A stretch of DNA of 64,000 bases from Candidatus Omnitrophota bacterium (GCA_020632475.1 JACKFM010000001.1:682001-746000), one strand, 5' to 3'; counted from the stretch's first letter, positions 17,458-26,582 are shown. A program made the numbers and translations. Notes: generated by a model not told the origin, from the letters alone.

Positions 17458-18606
17458 ATGAAGATTGGAATGACTACTTTTGGCGGAGATGGAGGGAAAT
17501 CCGGAATCAGCCAATACATCATAAATCTTTTCGAGCAATTTACTTATCTTTCCAACGGCCTGGCTTTTGAAGCTTTTGTCTATGAGGATGAAAAGGAAAT
17601 TTTTATTCCCGGCGATGCGGATAAGATTAAGGCCTTATCCTTTGGCGGAAAGATCCGACCGGCCCTAAAAAATATCGCATGGCATCAGATGGCACTTCCG
17701 GGATGGTGCCGTAAGAGGAATTTTGATGTTTTATTTTTACCGGCAGCTAACCGGCGGATACCTTTTCGTGTTCCTTGTCCTATGGTCGGCTCAGTGCTTG
17801 ATTTTTCATCTCTCCATGTTAAAAATAAGTACGATGCTGCCCATATGTTTTATATTAAACATATTTTGCCGGCCCTGGTACGCAGACTTAATCATGTCAT
17901 TACCATCAGTGAAGCCAGTAAAAAAGATATTGTCGAGTATGCAAAAGTCAGCCCGGATCGTGTTACAGTGATCTATCTCGCCGCCAATGCTCAGGTTTAC
18001 TATCCCAGGGACAAACAACAGTCACAAGTGACTATGGCAGAAAGATACGGAATCCGGGCGCCTTATATTCTCTACATATCAAGAATCGAGCATCCTGGGA
18101 AAAATCATGTCCGGTTGATACAGGCTTTTGAACGTCTGAAACAAAAACTGGATATCCCTCATCAGCTGGTGTTGGCAGGCAGTGACTGGACACAAGCCGA
18201 AGTTGTTCACGAAACTGCGGCTCGCAGCCCTTATCACCACGATATTCATTTTACGGGTTTTTTCCCATCCTCGGATTTGCCGAATCTTTATGGCGGGGCC
18301 GATCTCTTTGTTTTTCCTTCGCTTTTTGAAGGCTTCGGGATGCCGATTTTAGAAGCCATGGCAAGCGGGATTCCCGTGGCCTGCTCAAATATTTCATCAA
18401 TGCCGGAAGTGTCCGGACCCGCTGCGGTATTATTTGATCCGTATGAGATCGAGAGTATGGAACAGTCGATGCAGCTTCTGTTGGAAAACCCTGATAAGTC
18501 GGACGATTACGTCAAGATAGGACTAGAGAGGGCAAAACAGTTTAATTGGGCAAAAACCGCTAAGAAAACGCTGGAAGTTATCGAACAAGCTGCCGGTCAC
18601 AAATGA
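17458..18606 (+). CDS. Family 4 (GT-B) glycosyltransferase
   Basis: The 382-residue product has a glycine-rich N-terminus (TTFGGDGGKSGISQYI) that suits the GT-B acceptor domain. The GT4 signature appears in LYISRIEHPGKNHVRLIQAF and the E-x7-E motif FEGFGMPILEAMASG. It overlaps the uridine kinase gene by 4 bases (ATGA). It is a second GT4 enzyme in the locus and resembles mannosyl- or rhamnosyltransferases of the WbdA/MtfB type only in general fold. Confidence 0.87.
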   Translation: MKIGMTTFGGDGGKSGISQYIINLFEQFTYLSNGLAFEAFVYEDEKEIFIPGDADKIKALSFGGKIRPALKNIAWHQMALPGWCRKRNFDVLFLPAANRRIPFRVPCPMVGSVLDFSSLHVKNKYDAAHMFYIKHILPALVRRLNHVITISEASKKDIVEYAKVSPDRVTVIYLAANAQVYYPRDKQQSQVTMAERYGIRAPYILYISRIEHPGKNHVRLIQAFERLKQKLDIPHQLVLAGSDWTQAEVVHETAARSPYHHDIHFTGFFPSSDLPNLYGGADLFVFPSLFEGFGMPILEAMASGIPVACSNISSMPEVSGPAAVLFDPYEIESMEQSMQLLLENPDKSDDYVKIGLERAKQFNWAKTAKKTLEVIEQAAGHK

Positions 18607-19226
18607 AGGCTTTTTCAAGAAGCTATTTAATCGGTATTGCCGGGGGATCAGGATCCGGGAAATCATTTTTAAGCGGTTTTATTCGCAAACATTTAGGATC
18701 GGAGAATGTTTTGGTCATGGCTTTGGATAGTTATTACCGGGATTTATCTGATTATGAAATGTCTGTCCGGGAAAAAACAAATTTTGATTCTCCGGATGCT
18801 CTGGAACATGACCTCATTGCACGGCAACTGGAAGCTCTTTTAAAAGGTCAGAGTGTACAGAAGCCAGTTTATGATTTTACTTCTCATACACGAAAAAAAG
18901 AAACCGAAGAGATTTTTCCGAAGCAGTGGATTATCCTTGAGGGATTGTTTTCGTTGTATTGGAAGGAAATACGCGATGTTTTGAGTATGAAGATATTTAT
19001 TGAAACAGATACGCAGACCGGGCTTGAACGCAGAATCAAAAGAGATACGCGTGAACGCGGCCGGACCGTAGAGTCTGTGACCGAACAGTATCGGCAGAGC
19101 GTGATCCCGATGTATGAAAAATATATTCTTCCGACTAAGGTCTATGCCGATATCGTGATCAGTGGAACGGCTGCACCGGAGAGATCTTTTCAAACGATCA
19201 TCAATGAGTTGAACCCCAAAGGTTGA
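18603..19226 (+). CDS. udk: Uridine kinase family protein
   Basis: The 207-residue P-loop kinase has GIAGGSGSGKS as Walker A, LDSYYRD, a YDFTSHTR segment (the nucleoside-binding YDxxxHTR of uridine kinases) and RRIKRDTRERGRT as the lid. Uridine kinase makes UMP from uridine and could support UDP-sugar supply. It is translationally coupled to a GT4 gene and followed 4 bases later by the sugar transferase gene, so it is an integral part of the operon. A different sugar or nucleoside substrate cannot be ruled out. Confidence 0.85.
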   Translation: MKAFSRSYLIGIAGGSGSGKSFLSGFIRKHLGSENVLVMALDSYYRDLSDYEMSVREKTNFDSPDALEHDLIARQLEALLKGQSVQKPVYDFTSHTRKKETEEIFPKQWIILEGLFSLYWKEIRDVLSMKIFIETDTQTGLERRIKRDTRERGRTVESVTEQYRQSVIPMYEKYILPTKVYADIVISGTAAPERSFQTIINELNPKG

Positions 19227-19230
19227 GTGG

Positions 19231-19977
19231 ATGGATAAGTGCCCGCAGAACATGTCCGGAAAACATACTGAGCGAATCGAGCTCATGCGTGAGCTTTACA
19301 ACCGCTACGGACGCATCGGCAGCGGCCGCCTGCGTTTCCTGCAAAAGAAATATGCCTGGCTTTTTGTGGTCGGCGGTACAAAACTGATTAAGAGGATCAT
19401 GGATTTTACTGCGGCCTTATTTCTGCTTGTTCTGCTTTCTCCGCTTTTTTTATTGGTTTCGATTTTGATTAAATTGACCGATGGAGGACCTGTTATTTTT
19501 TGGCAAACCCGGGTAGGCCTTTACGGTAAGGAATTTCGATTTCCCAAATTCAGATCCATGGTTTTGGATGCTGAAGTATTGAAAGATAAATTATTAGAAC
19601 AGAATCAGCATAAGGAAGGCATCACCTTTAAGATGAAAAAAGATCCAAGAGTGACGTGGATCGGCAGGATTATCAGAAAGCTCAGCATTGATGAATTGCC
19701 TCAACTTTGGTGTGTCCTAAACGGGCAGATGTCTCTTGTGGGGCCACGTCCGCCGGTTCCCCGTGAAGTGATTCTTTACACGCTTTCGGCCAGGCGCCGG
19801 CTTGATGCCATCCCCGGTCTGACTTGTATTTGGCAGGTCAGCGGGAGAGGGGATATCCCTTTTTCGAAGCAGGTCGAACTTGATATTCAGTATATTGAAA
19901 GCCAAAGCCTTTGGCTTGACATCTGTCTGCTTTTCAAGACGATTCCGGCCGTTCTTACGGGAAAAGGAGCTTATTAG
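19231..19977 (+). CDS. Initiating sugar transferase (monotopic phosphoglycosyl transferase)
   Basis: The 248-residue product transfers a sugar-1-phosphate from a nucleotide sugar to undecaprenyl phosphate, the first step of repeat-unit synthesis. A single hydrophobic segment (about 52-75) precedes the catalytic core FPKFRSM, the Asp-Glu dyad in SIDELPQLW, GQMSLVGPRPP and the closing PGLTCIWQVSGRG. It is the only one of three sugar-transferase domains here with an intact dyad. It is short because it lacks the extra N-terminal helices of WbaP-type enzymes. A tandem repeat array starts right at its stop codon. Confidence 0.9.
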   Translation: MDKCPQNMSGKHTERIELMRELYNRYGRIGSGRLRFLQKKYAWLFVVGGTKLIKRIMDFTAALFLLVLLSPLFLLVSILIKLTDGGPVIFWQTRVGLYGKEFRFPKFRSMVLDAEVLKDKLLEQNQHKEGITFKMKKDPRVTWIGRIIRKLSIDELPQLWCVLNGQMSLVGPRPPVPREVILYTLSARRRLDAIPGLTCIWQVSGRGDIPFSKQVELDIQYIESQSLWLDICLLFKTIPAVLTGKGAY

Positions 19978-20266
19978 AGGTTGTTCGATTTGAAAATCTG
20001 AAAGAATTTTCAAATCGATTACAACCTCTTATCCCAGAGCGAAGCGATGGGGTTAGACAGAGGCGGGTTTGAAAATCTGAAAGAATTTTCAAATCGATTA
20101 CAACCTCTTATCCCAGAGCGAAGCGATGGGGTTAGACAGAGGCGGGTTTGAAAATCTGAAAGAATTTTCAAATCGATTACAACCTTTAGAGGTTGTTCAA
20201 TTTAAAGGAGAGTATTGTTTGAATTGATTACAACCTCTTATCCCAGAGCGAAGCGATGGGGTTAGC
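19976..20266. repeat. Tandem 79-bp repeat array with terminal inverted repeats
   Basis: A 79-bp unit recurs from 19989, 20068 and 20147, the first two copies nearly identical and the third diverging after about 40 bases. Each unit holds a hairpin (GATTTGAAAAT with ATTTTCAAATC in copy 1) and ends with ATCCCAGAGCGAAGCGATGG. The array begins with AGAGGTTGT at 19976-19984, and ACAACCTCT at about 20021 closes a foldback. A second foldback runs from AGAGGTTGT (20187-20195) to ACAACCTCT (20230-20238). No CRISPR-style unique spacers are present. It fills most of the gap between two sugar-transferase genes. Confidence 0.85.
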
Positions 20267-20304
20267 TTATTTTTATGCATTCATTTTCAGATAGGATTCA
20301 TTCT

Positions 20305-21690
20305 ATGCCGTATCAATCTGATCACGAGAAAGAACGCCTTAAGAAGAATTTATACAGACGTTTTTCACAGCACGGACTAATGCGTTTAAAAGTCAGAAGG
20401 TTCTTATATAGCCTTGGCTGGATTTTTGTGATTCAGTTTTTACAAAGTACAAAACGCATAGTCGATATCCTCTTCGCATTATTGATTATGGTGCCTCTTT
20501 TCCCAATCTACGCAGCCTTTTTCATTGCCTACGCAATGAGGCATCCCATGATTCGTACGATCCGCCGGGTCGGCCGGTGGTGTGTTGAATTTGATGAATA
20601 TTACTGGGAGTTGCCGCAGAATCAATTCGGTGATTTTTTGCGTCAAATAAAACTCTACCGGCTTCCGGTGATGATCAATATCCTTAAGGGGGATATGTCT
20701 TTTGTCGGGCCTCGGCTGGTCTCTCCCGGGGAAATGAGTCCCCGGGAAAAAGCCATCCGGAAACGCTACAGCGCAGCTCCCGGACTTATTTGTCTCTGGC
20801 AGATTCGCAAAGCCGGTAATGTCCATTATGGGCATGAACATGAATCGGATGCCGAATACATTGATAATCAGAGCATTCGGGGCGATTTCGGGATTCTTTT
20901 GAGAGGAATACCGGCCATGCTCTATGGCGAGGGCGTTGATGTTGCTCCTGACCTGATTACGATTTTGAATATACCGATTAATAATCTGACCATGATGGAA
21001 ACGATAGCCTGGATTTTAGAGCGTCTCGAAAAAAATCAAGGAACTTCTCAGATTTGTTTTGTCAATGCAGATTGTGTAAATATTGCCTACCGGCAGCAAG
21101 AGTATTTGGAAGTGCTTAATGATTCATCCTTAGTTCTAGCTGACGGAATCGGGCTTAAACTTGCCGGAAAATTTCTTCAGCAGCAAATCAAACAAAACGT
21201 AAACGGAACTGATTTATTCCCACGGCTCTGCGAGGCCCTATCGGGAACACCAAAGAGGATTTATCTTTTGGGTGCACGTCCGGAAGCCATTGAAGGGGTT
21301 TCTAGCTGGCTCCGGAAACATTATCCGCAAGTGATGATTGCCGGCATGCAGCACGGCTATTTTAAACCGGAGGAAGAAGCCGGAGTCATTCGTGAGATTG
21401 CATCTTCGCAAACCGACATTCTGTTTGTCGCCTTTGGGGCACCCAGGCAGGATCTTTGGATTCGTAAACATTTAAAGTTTTTAAACGTCAAAATAGCCGT
21501 AGGGGTCGGGGGCCTCTTTGATTTTTATTCAGGACGTATTCCCAGAGCGCCTCTATGGATGCGTGAAATCGGGCTCGAATGGATTTACAGGCTTTATCAG
21601 GAACCTCTGCGTATGTGGAAACGCTATATCCTCGGTAATGTGGCATTTCTTTACCGGGTTTTCAAAGAAAGATTTTTTAGAAGGTCTTAG
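20305..21690 (+). CDS. Degenerate sugar-transferase domain fused to WecG/TagA/CpsF glycosyltransferase
   Basis: The 461-residue fusion has an N-terminal sugar-transferase-like half (to about 215). It keeps NILKGDMSFVGPRL and APGLICLWQI but lacks the FRSM motif and has YRLP where the catalytic dyad (DELPQ) belongs. The C-terminal half is a WecG/TagA/CpsF enzyme: FVNADCVNIAYR, LADGIGLKLAG, FVAFGAPRQDLW and GVGGLFDFYSGRIPRAP. That family adds the second sugar to the undecaprenyl-linked primer. The N-terminal half may serve as membrane anchor or docking platform. I chose the ATG at 20305, preceded by AGGA (20293-20296), over the ATG at 20275. Confidence 0.88.
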   Translation: MPYQSDHEKERLKKNLYRRFSQHGLMRLKVRRFLYSLGWIFVIQFLQSTKRIVDILFALLIMVPLFPIYAAFFIAYAMRHPMIRTIRRVGRWCVEFDEYYWELPQNQFGDFLRQIKLYRLPVMINILKGDMSFVGPRLVSPGEMSPREKAIRKRYSAAPGLICLWQIRKAGNVHYGHEHESDAEYIDNQSIRGDFGILLRGIPAMLYGEGVDVAPDLITILNIPINNLTMMETIAWILERLEKNQGTSQICFVNADCVNIAYRQQEYLEVLNDSSLVLADGIGLKLAGKFLQQQIKQNVNGTDLFPRLCEALSGTPKRIYLLGARPEAIEGVSSWLRKHYPQVMIAGMQHGYFKPEEEAGVIREIASSQTDILFVAFGAPRQDLWIRKHLKFLNVKIAVGVGGLFDFYSGRIPRAPLWMREIGLEWIYRLYQEPLRMWKRYILGNVAFLYRVFKERFFRRS

Positions 21691-21757
21691 TCTTTTTAAC
21701 CGATAAATAATAAGTAGAATCCAAATGACCTTCATTTTAGACAAAGGGAAATAACCG

Positions 21758-23296
21758 ATGAAAGCCGTAATCATCGCCACAGGCGAACATTCAAATTTAA
21801 TGCCGTTAGACCGCTCCTGGCCGGCTCCGCTTGTTCCTGTGATGGACCGTCCCTTTATCCAGCATATTGTTGAGATGGCGGTTGACCTTGGTATCCAGGA
21901 AATCTCATTAATCCTTAGCCACTTACCCGAAAAGATAGAAAGCTATTTGGGCGACGGCCTTCGCTGGGGAGTGCGTATTCATTATCATCTGACACGTGAT
22001 CCGGTTTTTGCCTATCAAACCATTGCCTCGATGCAGACCATTCAGTACCGAAAAGAAGGCTTTTTGCTCGGCCATGCCGACCGGCTTCCTGATCTGAGAA
22101 CAGTTCGACTCAGTGATGAAGATCAAAATGACCATTTATCTGTTTTCTGTAAAAAGAGTCCGGCCTTTTTATGGACCGGATGGGCCTGGATTCCCAAAGG
22201 ATTTGATCTGGATTGGAATCAGGCACTTAATGAACAGATGCTTGGCGAACATCTCATCAAGTGTGCGAATACGCGCTATGGGGGAGTGGTCGATATTGAC
22301 CGGATTCTCAGTATTCAGAGCTTTGAGGATTTGACCGAGGCCAATCGGCAGGTGCTGGATAAATCTTATACGGGATTATTATTTTCGGGTAGAGAAATTG
22401 AACCTTCAGTATGGGTTTGCCGTAACGTCAGCCTGCACCCGACGGCTAAAATTAAACCGCCCGTTTATATCGGTGAAAATAGTCAAATCGGTATGGGGAC
22501 TGAGCTTGGGCCCTATGCCGTGATTAGCCACGGCAGTATGCTGGATCGTCACTGTATGGTTTCGAATTCGTTAATCTTCCCGGGTAGTTATGTCGGAGAA
22601 TCGTTGGAGCTTTCTGATGTGATTATCGATAAGAACCGGCTGATTAATACCCGGCTGGAAGCCAGCACGATTGTCCGCGATGATTTTATTATTAGCAGTA
22701 TGAGTGCCAAGGGGCTCCTGAGAACACCGGTGAGTCTTTTTGCACGGTTTTGCGCTTTGATTGCACTGATTATTTTGCTGCCGGTTATCCTTTTGACGGC
22801 ATTGATCTTGAAGATTTTCCGCAAAGGCCCGGTATTTTACAAAAAAACGGTTGTTCGCATTCCGACGACAGATGATCAGGCGGATTGGACTTACTTTGAT
22901 TTATGGTCTTTTACGGATAAAGCATTGGATTATGAAGTTTTTCATTCGAGATTCAAAGATTTGTTTTTAAGAGTGCTGCCCGCACTTATTCACATTGCCC
23001 GGGGGGAACTGGCGATGGTGGGTGTGCGTCCCCGGACAGTTGAAACGCTCGAAGCGCTTCCCTCTGATTGGAAGGCTCTTTATGTCAAGGCTAAGCCCGG
23101 TTGTGTGACGGAAGCATGGGTTCATTATGGGAGTAATCCTAAAGATGATGAACGTTATTCTGCCGAGGCTTTTTATGCCGTCAATGGTCAATTCCGTCAC
23201 AATATAAAAATTCTGGTTAAATATATTCTTTGGCTTTTTCATCTTTATTCACCCGGAAACAATGCAGATGTCATGACGGATGAAGAGGATGATTAA
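21758..23296 (+). CDS. Three-domain protein: nucleotidyltransferase-like, left-handed beta-helix, degenerate sugar transferase
   Basis: The 512-residue product opens like a sugar-phosphate nucleotidyltransferase (KAVIIATGE, PAPLVPVMDRPFIQHIVE). It lacks the GxGTR loop and the Lys of the PKP motif. Residues about 225-315 are hexapeptide-repeat sequence (KIKPPVYIGENSQIGMGTEL). After a hydrophobic segment (about 327-350) comes a sugar-transferase-like tail with GELAMVGVRPR and KPGCVTEAWVHYG. Its DELPQ position reads LRVLPA. All three modules therefore look structural or regulatory. It probably organises repeat-unit synthesis at the membrane. Catalysis in any domain would need testing. Confidence 0.78.
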   Translation: MKAVIIATGEHSNLMPLDRSWPAPLVPVMDRPFIQHIVEMAVDLGIQEISLILSHLPEKIESYLGDGLRWGVRIHYHLTRDPVFAYQTIASMQTIQYRKEGFLLGHADRLPDLRTVRLSDEDQNDHLSVFCKKSPAFLWTGWAWIPKGFDLDWNQALNEQMLGEHLIKCANTRYGGVVDIDRILSIQSFEDLTEANRQVLDKSYTGLLFSGREIEPSVWVCRNVSLHPTAKIKPPVYIGENSQIGMGTELGPYAVISHGSMLDRHCMVSNSLIFPGSYVGESLELSDVIIDKNRLINTRLEASTIVRDDFIISSMSAKGLLRTPVSLFARFCALIALIILLPVILLTALILKIFRKGPVFYKKTVVRIPTTDDQADWTYFDLWSFTDKALDYEVFHSRFKDLFLRVLPALIHIARGELAMVGVRPRTVETLEALPSDWKALYVKAKPGCVTEAWVHYGSNPKDDERYSAEAFYAVNGQFRHNIKILVKYILWLFHLYSPGNNADVMTDEEDD

Positions 23297-23301
23297 ATAA
23301 A

Positions 23302-25905
23302 ATGAGCCGAAAAGTCACAGGTGTTTTTACTGCGATTGCCGTCGTCGTTTTATTAAGCCTTGTTTTATTTGGCTTTATTCGATTTCAATTAATATCCCAC
23401 CCCGATTCGTCCTCTCTTGTCGAGTTTAATCCTGATATTCCGCTTCAAGCCTATCCTGCAGGCGGAGTCGCAGTCCGCATATTGACCTCTGATGTCGTTG
23501 AGATTATGCGTGTTTCACGGTTTAAGACCGAAGGAAAGGATTTGTGGCATCCGGAAGCTGAATGGTTGAAACTGAATAAGATCCCGGCCGGGGAGTTTAT
23601 CCTTTCAGTGGACGGGCAGATTCAAACAGTCGTACAAATAGGCTATAAGCGCCGGGTTCTTTCGGCTTCTCAGAAGAAAGATGACCTGCGGATCGGTCAT
23701 TTTTATTATTTGAAGATGAATACGCCTTTTCGGGAAAATGATTTGATCTCAATCAGTCTTCCCGAAAATTGGAATGCCTCAAAGGGACTGAATCCAATCA
23801 TTAAAAAATTTGATTCCCTAAGAGTCAATCCGCTCATCCATATCAGTCAAGTCGGTTATCTCCCCGGGAGTGTGAAAAAGGCTTTTGTCGGATATTATTT
23901 GGGAGATATGGGGGAATTGATCGTGAAAAGGGATCAGCCTTTTATGATCCTGGAGGAGGGGAGCAGCCGTGTGGTGTTTCAAGGGATGTTGAAGCCTCGG
24001 CCTGACGAGGGATGGAAATTGAGTAAAACACCCTACCAGCATGTCCTTGAAGCGGATTTTAGTGATTTAGATACTCGTGGTACGTATCGTTTGTCGATAC
24101 CGGGCCTTGGGATATCCCATCCATTTCGGATTAACGAATCCGTGGCAGCGGTCTACGCGCGTAGTTATGCTCTGGGTTTGTATCACCAGAGATGTGCCGC
24201 CGCCCTTGAAGAACCCTATACGCGATTTGGCCATGCTCAGTGTCACTTGGCACCGGCGGAAATACCTCAATGGAGCATACACGACAAGAGCTATATGCCG
24301 GCTTCAATGAAAAAAGTTCCGTATGGATTATATTCATTTAACCGTACCGGACAAGTCGATGTGAGCGGTGGACACCATGACGCAGGAGATTACAGTAAGT
24401 ATACGATTAACAGCACGGCGCTGATTCATTATTTGACTTTTGCGGCTGATGTTTTTCCTCATGTCGCCGAACTGGACAACTTGGGACTTCCGGAAAGCGG
24501 TGACGGCAAGAGTGATCTTCTGCAGGAGGCCGAATGGGAAGCTGACTTTTTAATGAAAATGCAGGATGATGACGGAGGTTTCTACTTTTTGGTTTATCCG
24601 CGTGATCGTCCGTATGAAGATGATGTGTTGCCCGATGAGGGGGACCCCCAAGTGGTTTTCCCAAAAACCACAGCCGCAACGGCGGCGGCATCGGCTGCCC
24701 TGGCTCAGTTAGGATCTTCTCCGAAGTTTAAAGCAATCTCTCCGCAGAAAGCGGCTGCCTATCTTCATGCAGCCCAGAGAGGATGGGGATTTATAGAAAA
24801 GGCGGTTGAAAAGTATGGTGCGCAGAGGACCTATCAGAAAATTACGCATTACGGAGATTGGCAGGAGGATAAAGATGAAATTGCTTGGGCTGCGACAGAA
24901 CTCTTTCTTGCTACGGGAGAACAGCGTTATCAGAAGCAGTTGATCGAATCGTTTGACCCCGCGGATCCCAAAACACAACATTGGCAATGGCAGCGGTTAT
25001 TTGAAGCTTATGGGAATGCCGTTCGAAGTTATGCCTTTGCCGTTGAATCGGGCCGCCGCAACCGCGAGGAGTTAGATGTTGAATTCAGCAGAAAAACCCG
25101 TCAGGAAATTATTTTAGCGGCACATGATTTAGTCAACTATTCCAGTGCCAGTGCCTATGCCTTGAGTTATCCTTTTCCAAGTAAACGGGCTCAAAATGCC
25201 GGATGGTTTTTTCCAGCTAGCGAGATTTTTGATCTCATACCGGCCTATCTTCTTGAGCCGGATCCGGCCTTTCTGAAAACAGTTTTTTTGAATTTGGAGT
25301 ATGAAAGCGGTGCGAATCCGAATAATATTTCATTCATAACGGGGCTGGGACTACAGCGGCCGTATCATATCGTCCACCAATATGCAGCCAATAACAGCCG
25401 GCTTTTACCGCCTTCGGGTTTTCCGGTCGGTTCCTTGCAGAGTGATATTTCTTCGGCTCAGCGCTACCGTGTTCTTCCCAGGATGCTGAGTTATCCCGCG
25501 GATGATAAAGAAAACGGGAATTATCCTCTTTATGACCGCTGGAGTGACATCCCCAATGTTACTACGGAATTTACAGTGCCTGTACAGGCCAGGTCGCTGA
25601 GTGTTGCAGCTTATTTAATGGCGCAGAGTCCCTATGCCCGCCAGCCCTGGAAAGGCGAAACCGCCAAAATCTCAATGCCGGATAAAATCAATGCCGGAGA
25701 GCAGGTTCAGGTTAAGCTGGATGCCGTTGAGCTGAATCTTCAAGAGGCTCAGGTGATATGGGAAATCAACGGCCGGGAAGTGGTCTTAAACGGGCCCGTT
25801 TATCTTTTGACTCCGCAAGAGCGCGGTTCTCAATGGATCGAAGCCGAAGCAATGCTTGAAGACGGCCGCCGCGTTTTTGCCCGGAAATCATTTCGGGTAA
25901 ATTAG
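23302..25905 (+). CDS. Membrane-anchored glycoside hydrolase family 9 protein
   Basis: The 867-residue product has an N-terminal membrane helix (about 8-28) and a region of unknown fold (about 40-175). A CelD_N Ig-like domain follows (about 178-278, starting NPLIHISQVGYLPGS). The GH9 (alpha/alpha)6 barrel runs about 285-780: GGHHDAGDYSKY carries the catalytic DAGD (360-363), and TTEFTVPVQ holds the candidate acid Glu. A C-terminal Ig-like domain ends the chain. GH9 enzymes cleave beta-1,4-glucans or related beta-glycans by inversion. Placement 5 bases after the previous gene suggests trimming or release of the locus's own polysaccharide, not nutrition. Confidence 0.88.
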   Translation: MSRKVTGVFTAIAVVVLLSLVLFGFIRFQLISHPDSSSLVEFNPDIPLQAYPAGGVAVRILTSDVVEIMRVSRFKTEGKDLWHPEAEWLKLNKIPAGEFILSVDGQIQTVVQIGYKRRVLSASQKKDDLRIGHFYYLKMNTPFRENDLISISLPENWNASKGLNPIIKKFDSLRVNPLIHISQVGYLPGSVKKAFVGYYLGDMGELIVKRDQPFMILEEGSSRVVFQGMLKPRPDEGWKLSKTPYQHVLEADFSDLDTRGTYRLSIPGLGISHPFRINESVAAVYARSYALGLYHQRCAAALEEPYTRFGHAQCHLAPAEIPQWSIHDKSYMPASMKKVPYGLYSFNRTGQVDVSGGHHDAGDYSKYTINSTALIHYLTFAADVFPHVAELDNLGLPESGDGKSDLLQEAEWEADFLMKMQDDDGGFYFLVYPRDRPYEDDVLPDEGDPQVVFPKTTAATAAASAALAQLGSSPKFKAISPQKAAAYLHAAQRGWGFIEKAVEKYGAQRTYQKITHYGDWQEDKDEIAWAATELFLATGEQRYQKQLIESFDPADPKTQHWQWQRLFEAYGNAVRSYAFAVESGRRNREELDVEFSRKTRQEIILAAHDLVNYSSASAYALSYPFPSKRAQNAGWFFPASEIFDLIPAYLLEPDPAFLKTVFLNLEYESGANPNNISFITGLGLQRPYHIVHQYAANNSRLLPPSGFPVGSLQSDISSAQRYRVLPRMLSYPADDKENGNYPLYDRWSDIPNVTTEFTVPVQARSLSVAAYLMAQSPYARQPWKGETAKISMPDKINAGEQVQVKLDAVELNLQEAQVIWEINGREVVLNGPVYLLTPQERGSQWIEAEAMLEDGRRVFARKSFRVN

Positions 25906-25923
25906 TTTTTTGTGATAAACGGC

Positions 25924-26580
25924 CTACCAGAGTTCCCACCGGCCGGTCAGCAGAATAAACACCGTTAGACAGAGATTGGTCGTCGCGTGTGCAAGAATAC
26001 AGCCCCACAGGTTTTTTGTTCGTACGAGATAGGCTCCATAGAGAATACCTGTCATGCATGCTGCAGGCCACTCCCAATGCCGGTGAACGAGTGTGAAAGC
26101 CGCAACCGTTATCCAGAAAGAAAAATGAGAATAACCGCCAAGGGGAACTTGAAGAAAATTCTCGCCAATGAGATAACGCATTAGAAAAGAGCGCCACAAC
26201 AATTCTTCCATAACCGGGACAATCAGAACAGCCCCCGTAATTCTGAAGAAAATTCCGGCCAGACGAATCGAGCCGGGAGCGAGCATTTGAGGATTGAACA
26301 GGAGTTCATCGGCAGGGAGAGATGAAAAAAGAAGTGGGATTATCCACAGGATGAAGACACCCGCTCCAAGGAATAGGGCCCGGTAATCAAACTTCCCGCA
26401 GATTTCATACCTGAAATCTTTGAAACAAAACCACAGACACAGAGCCGTAGAGGATGTCTTTAGGGCATAGAGGATGAAAAGCTCCGGAGTTGTAGACGCA
26501 AAACTCTCGAGAGCCGTAAAAATCATAAAGCAAACAAAGGGGCCGATGTAGCGAAAAAGAGCATGCCTTCCTGAAGGCAT
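25924..26580 (-). CDS. CPBP/CAAX-protease-related membrane protein of the exosortase locus
   Basis: The 218-residue product has about six to seven helices. The CPBP-family motifs are intact: EELLWR (Glu125, Glu126, Arg130), LVHRHWEWPA and LAHATTN (His198, Asn202). Glutamic-type intramembrane proteases of this type cleave membrane substrates. A related subgroup is known to co-occur with exosortase loci, and this gene lies three bases downstream of the EpsI-like gene on the same strand. It could process PEP-CTERM tails or the exosortase itself, which is inferred from context. Confidence 0.82.
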   Translation of the reverse strand: MPSGRHALFRYIGPFVCFMIFTALESFASTTPELFILYALKTSSTALCLWFCFKDFRYEICGKFDYRALFLGAGVFILWIIPLLFSSLPADELLFNPQMLAPGSIRLAGIFFRITGAVLIVPVMEELLWRSFLMRYLIGENFLQVPLGGYSHFSFWITVAAFTLVHRHWEWPAACMTGILYGAYLVRTKNLWGCILAHATTNLCLTVFILLTGRWELW

Positions 26581-26582
26581 AT

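Noticed and set aside
19976..20266. CRISPR array
   Set aside because: The repeats are 79 bp in direct tandem with no unique spacers, and no cas gene is in the window.
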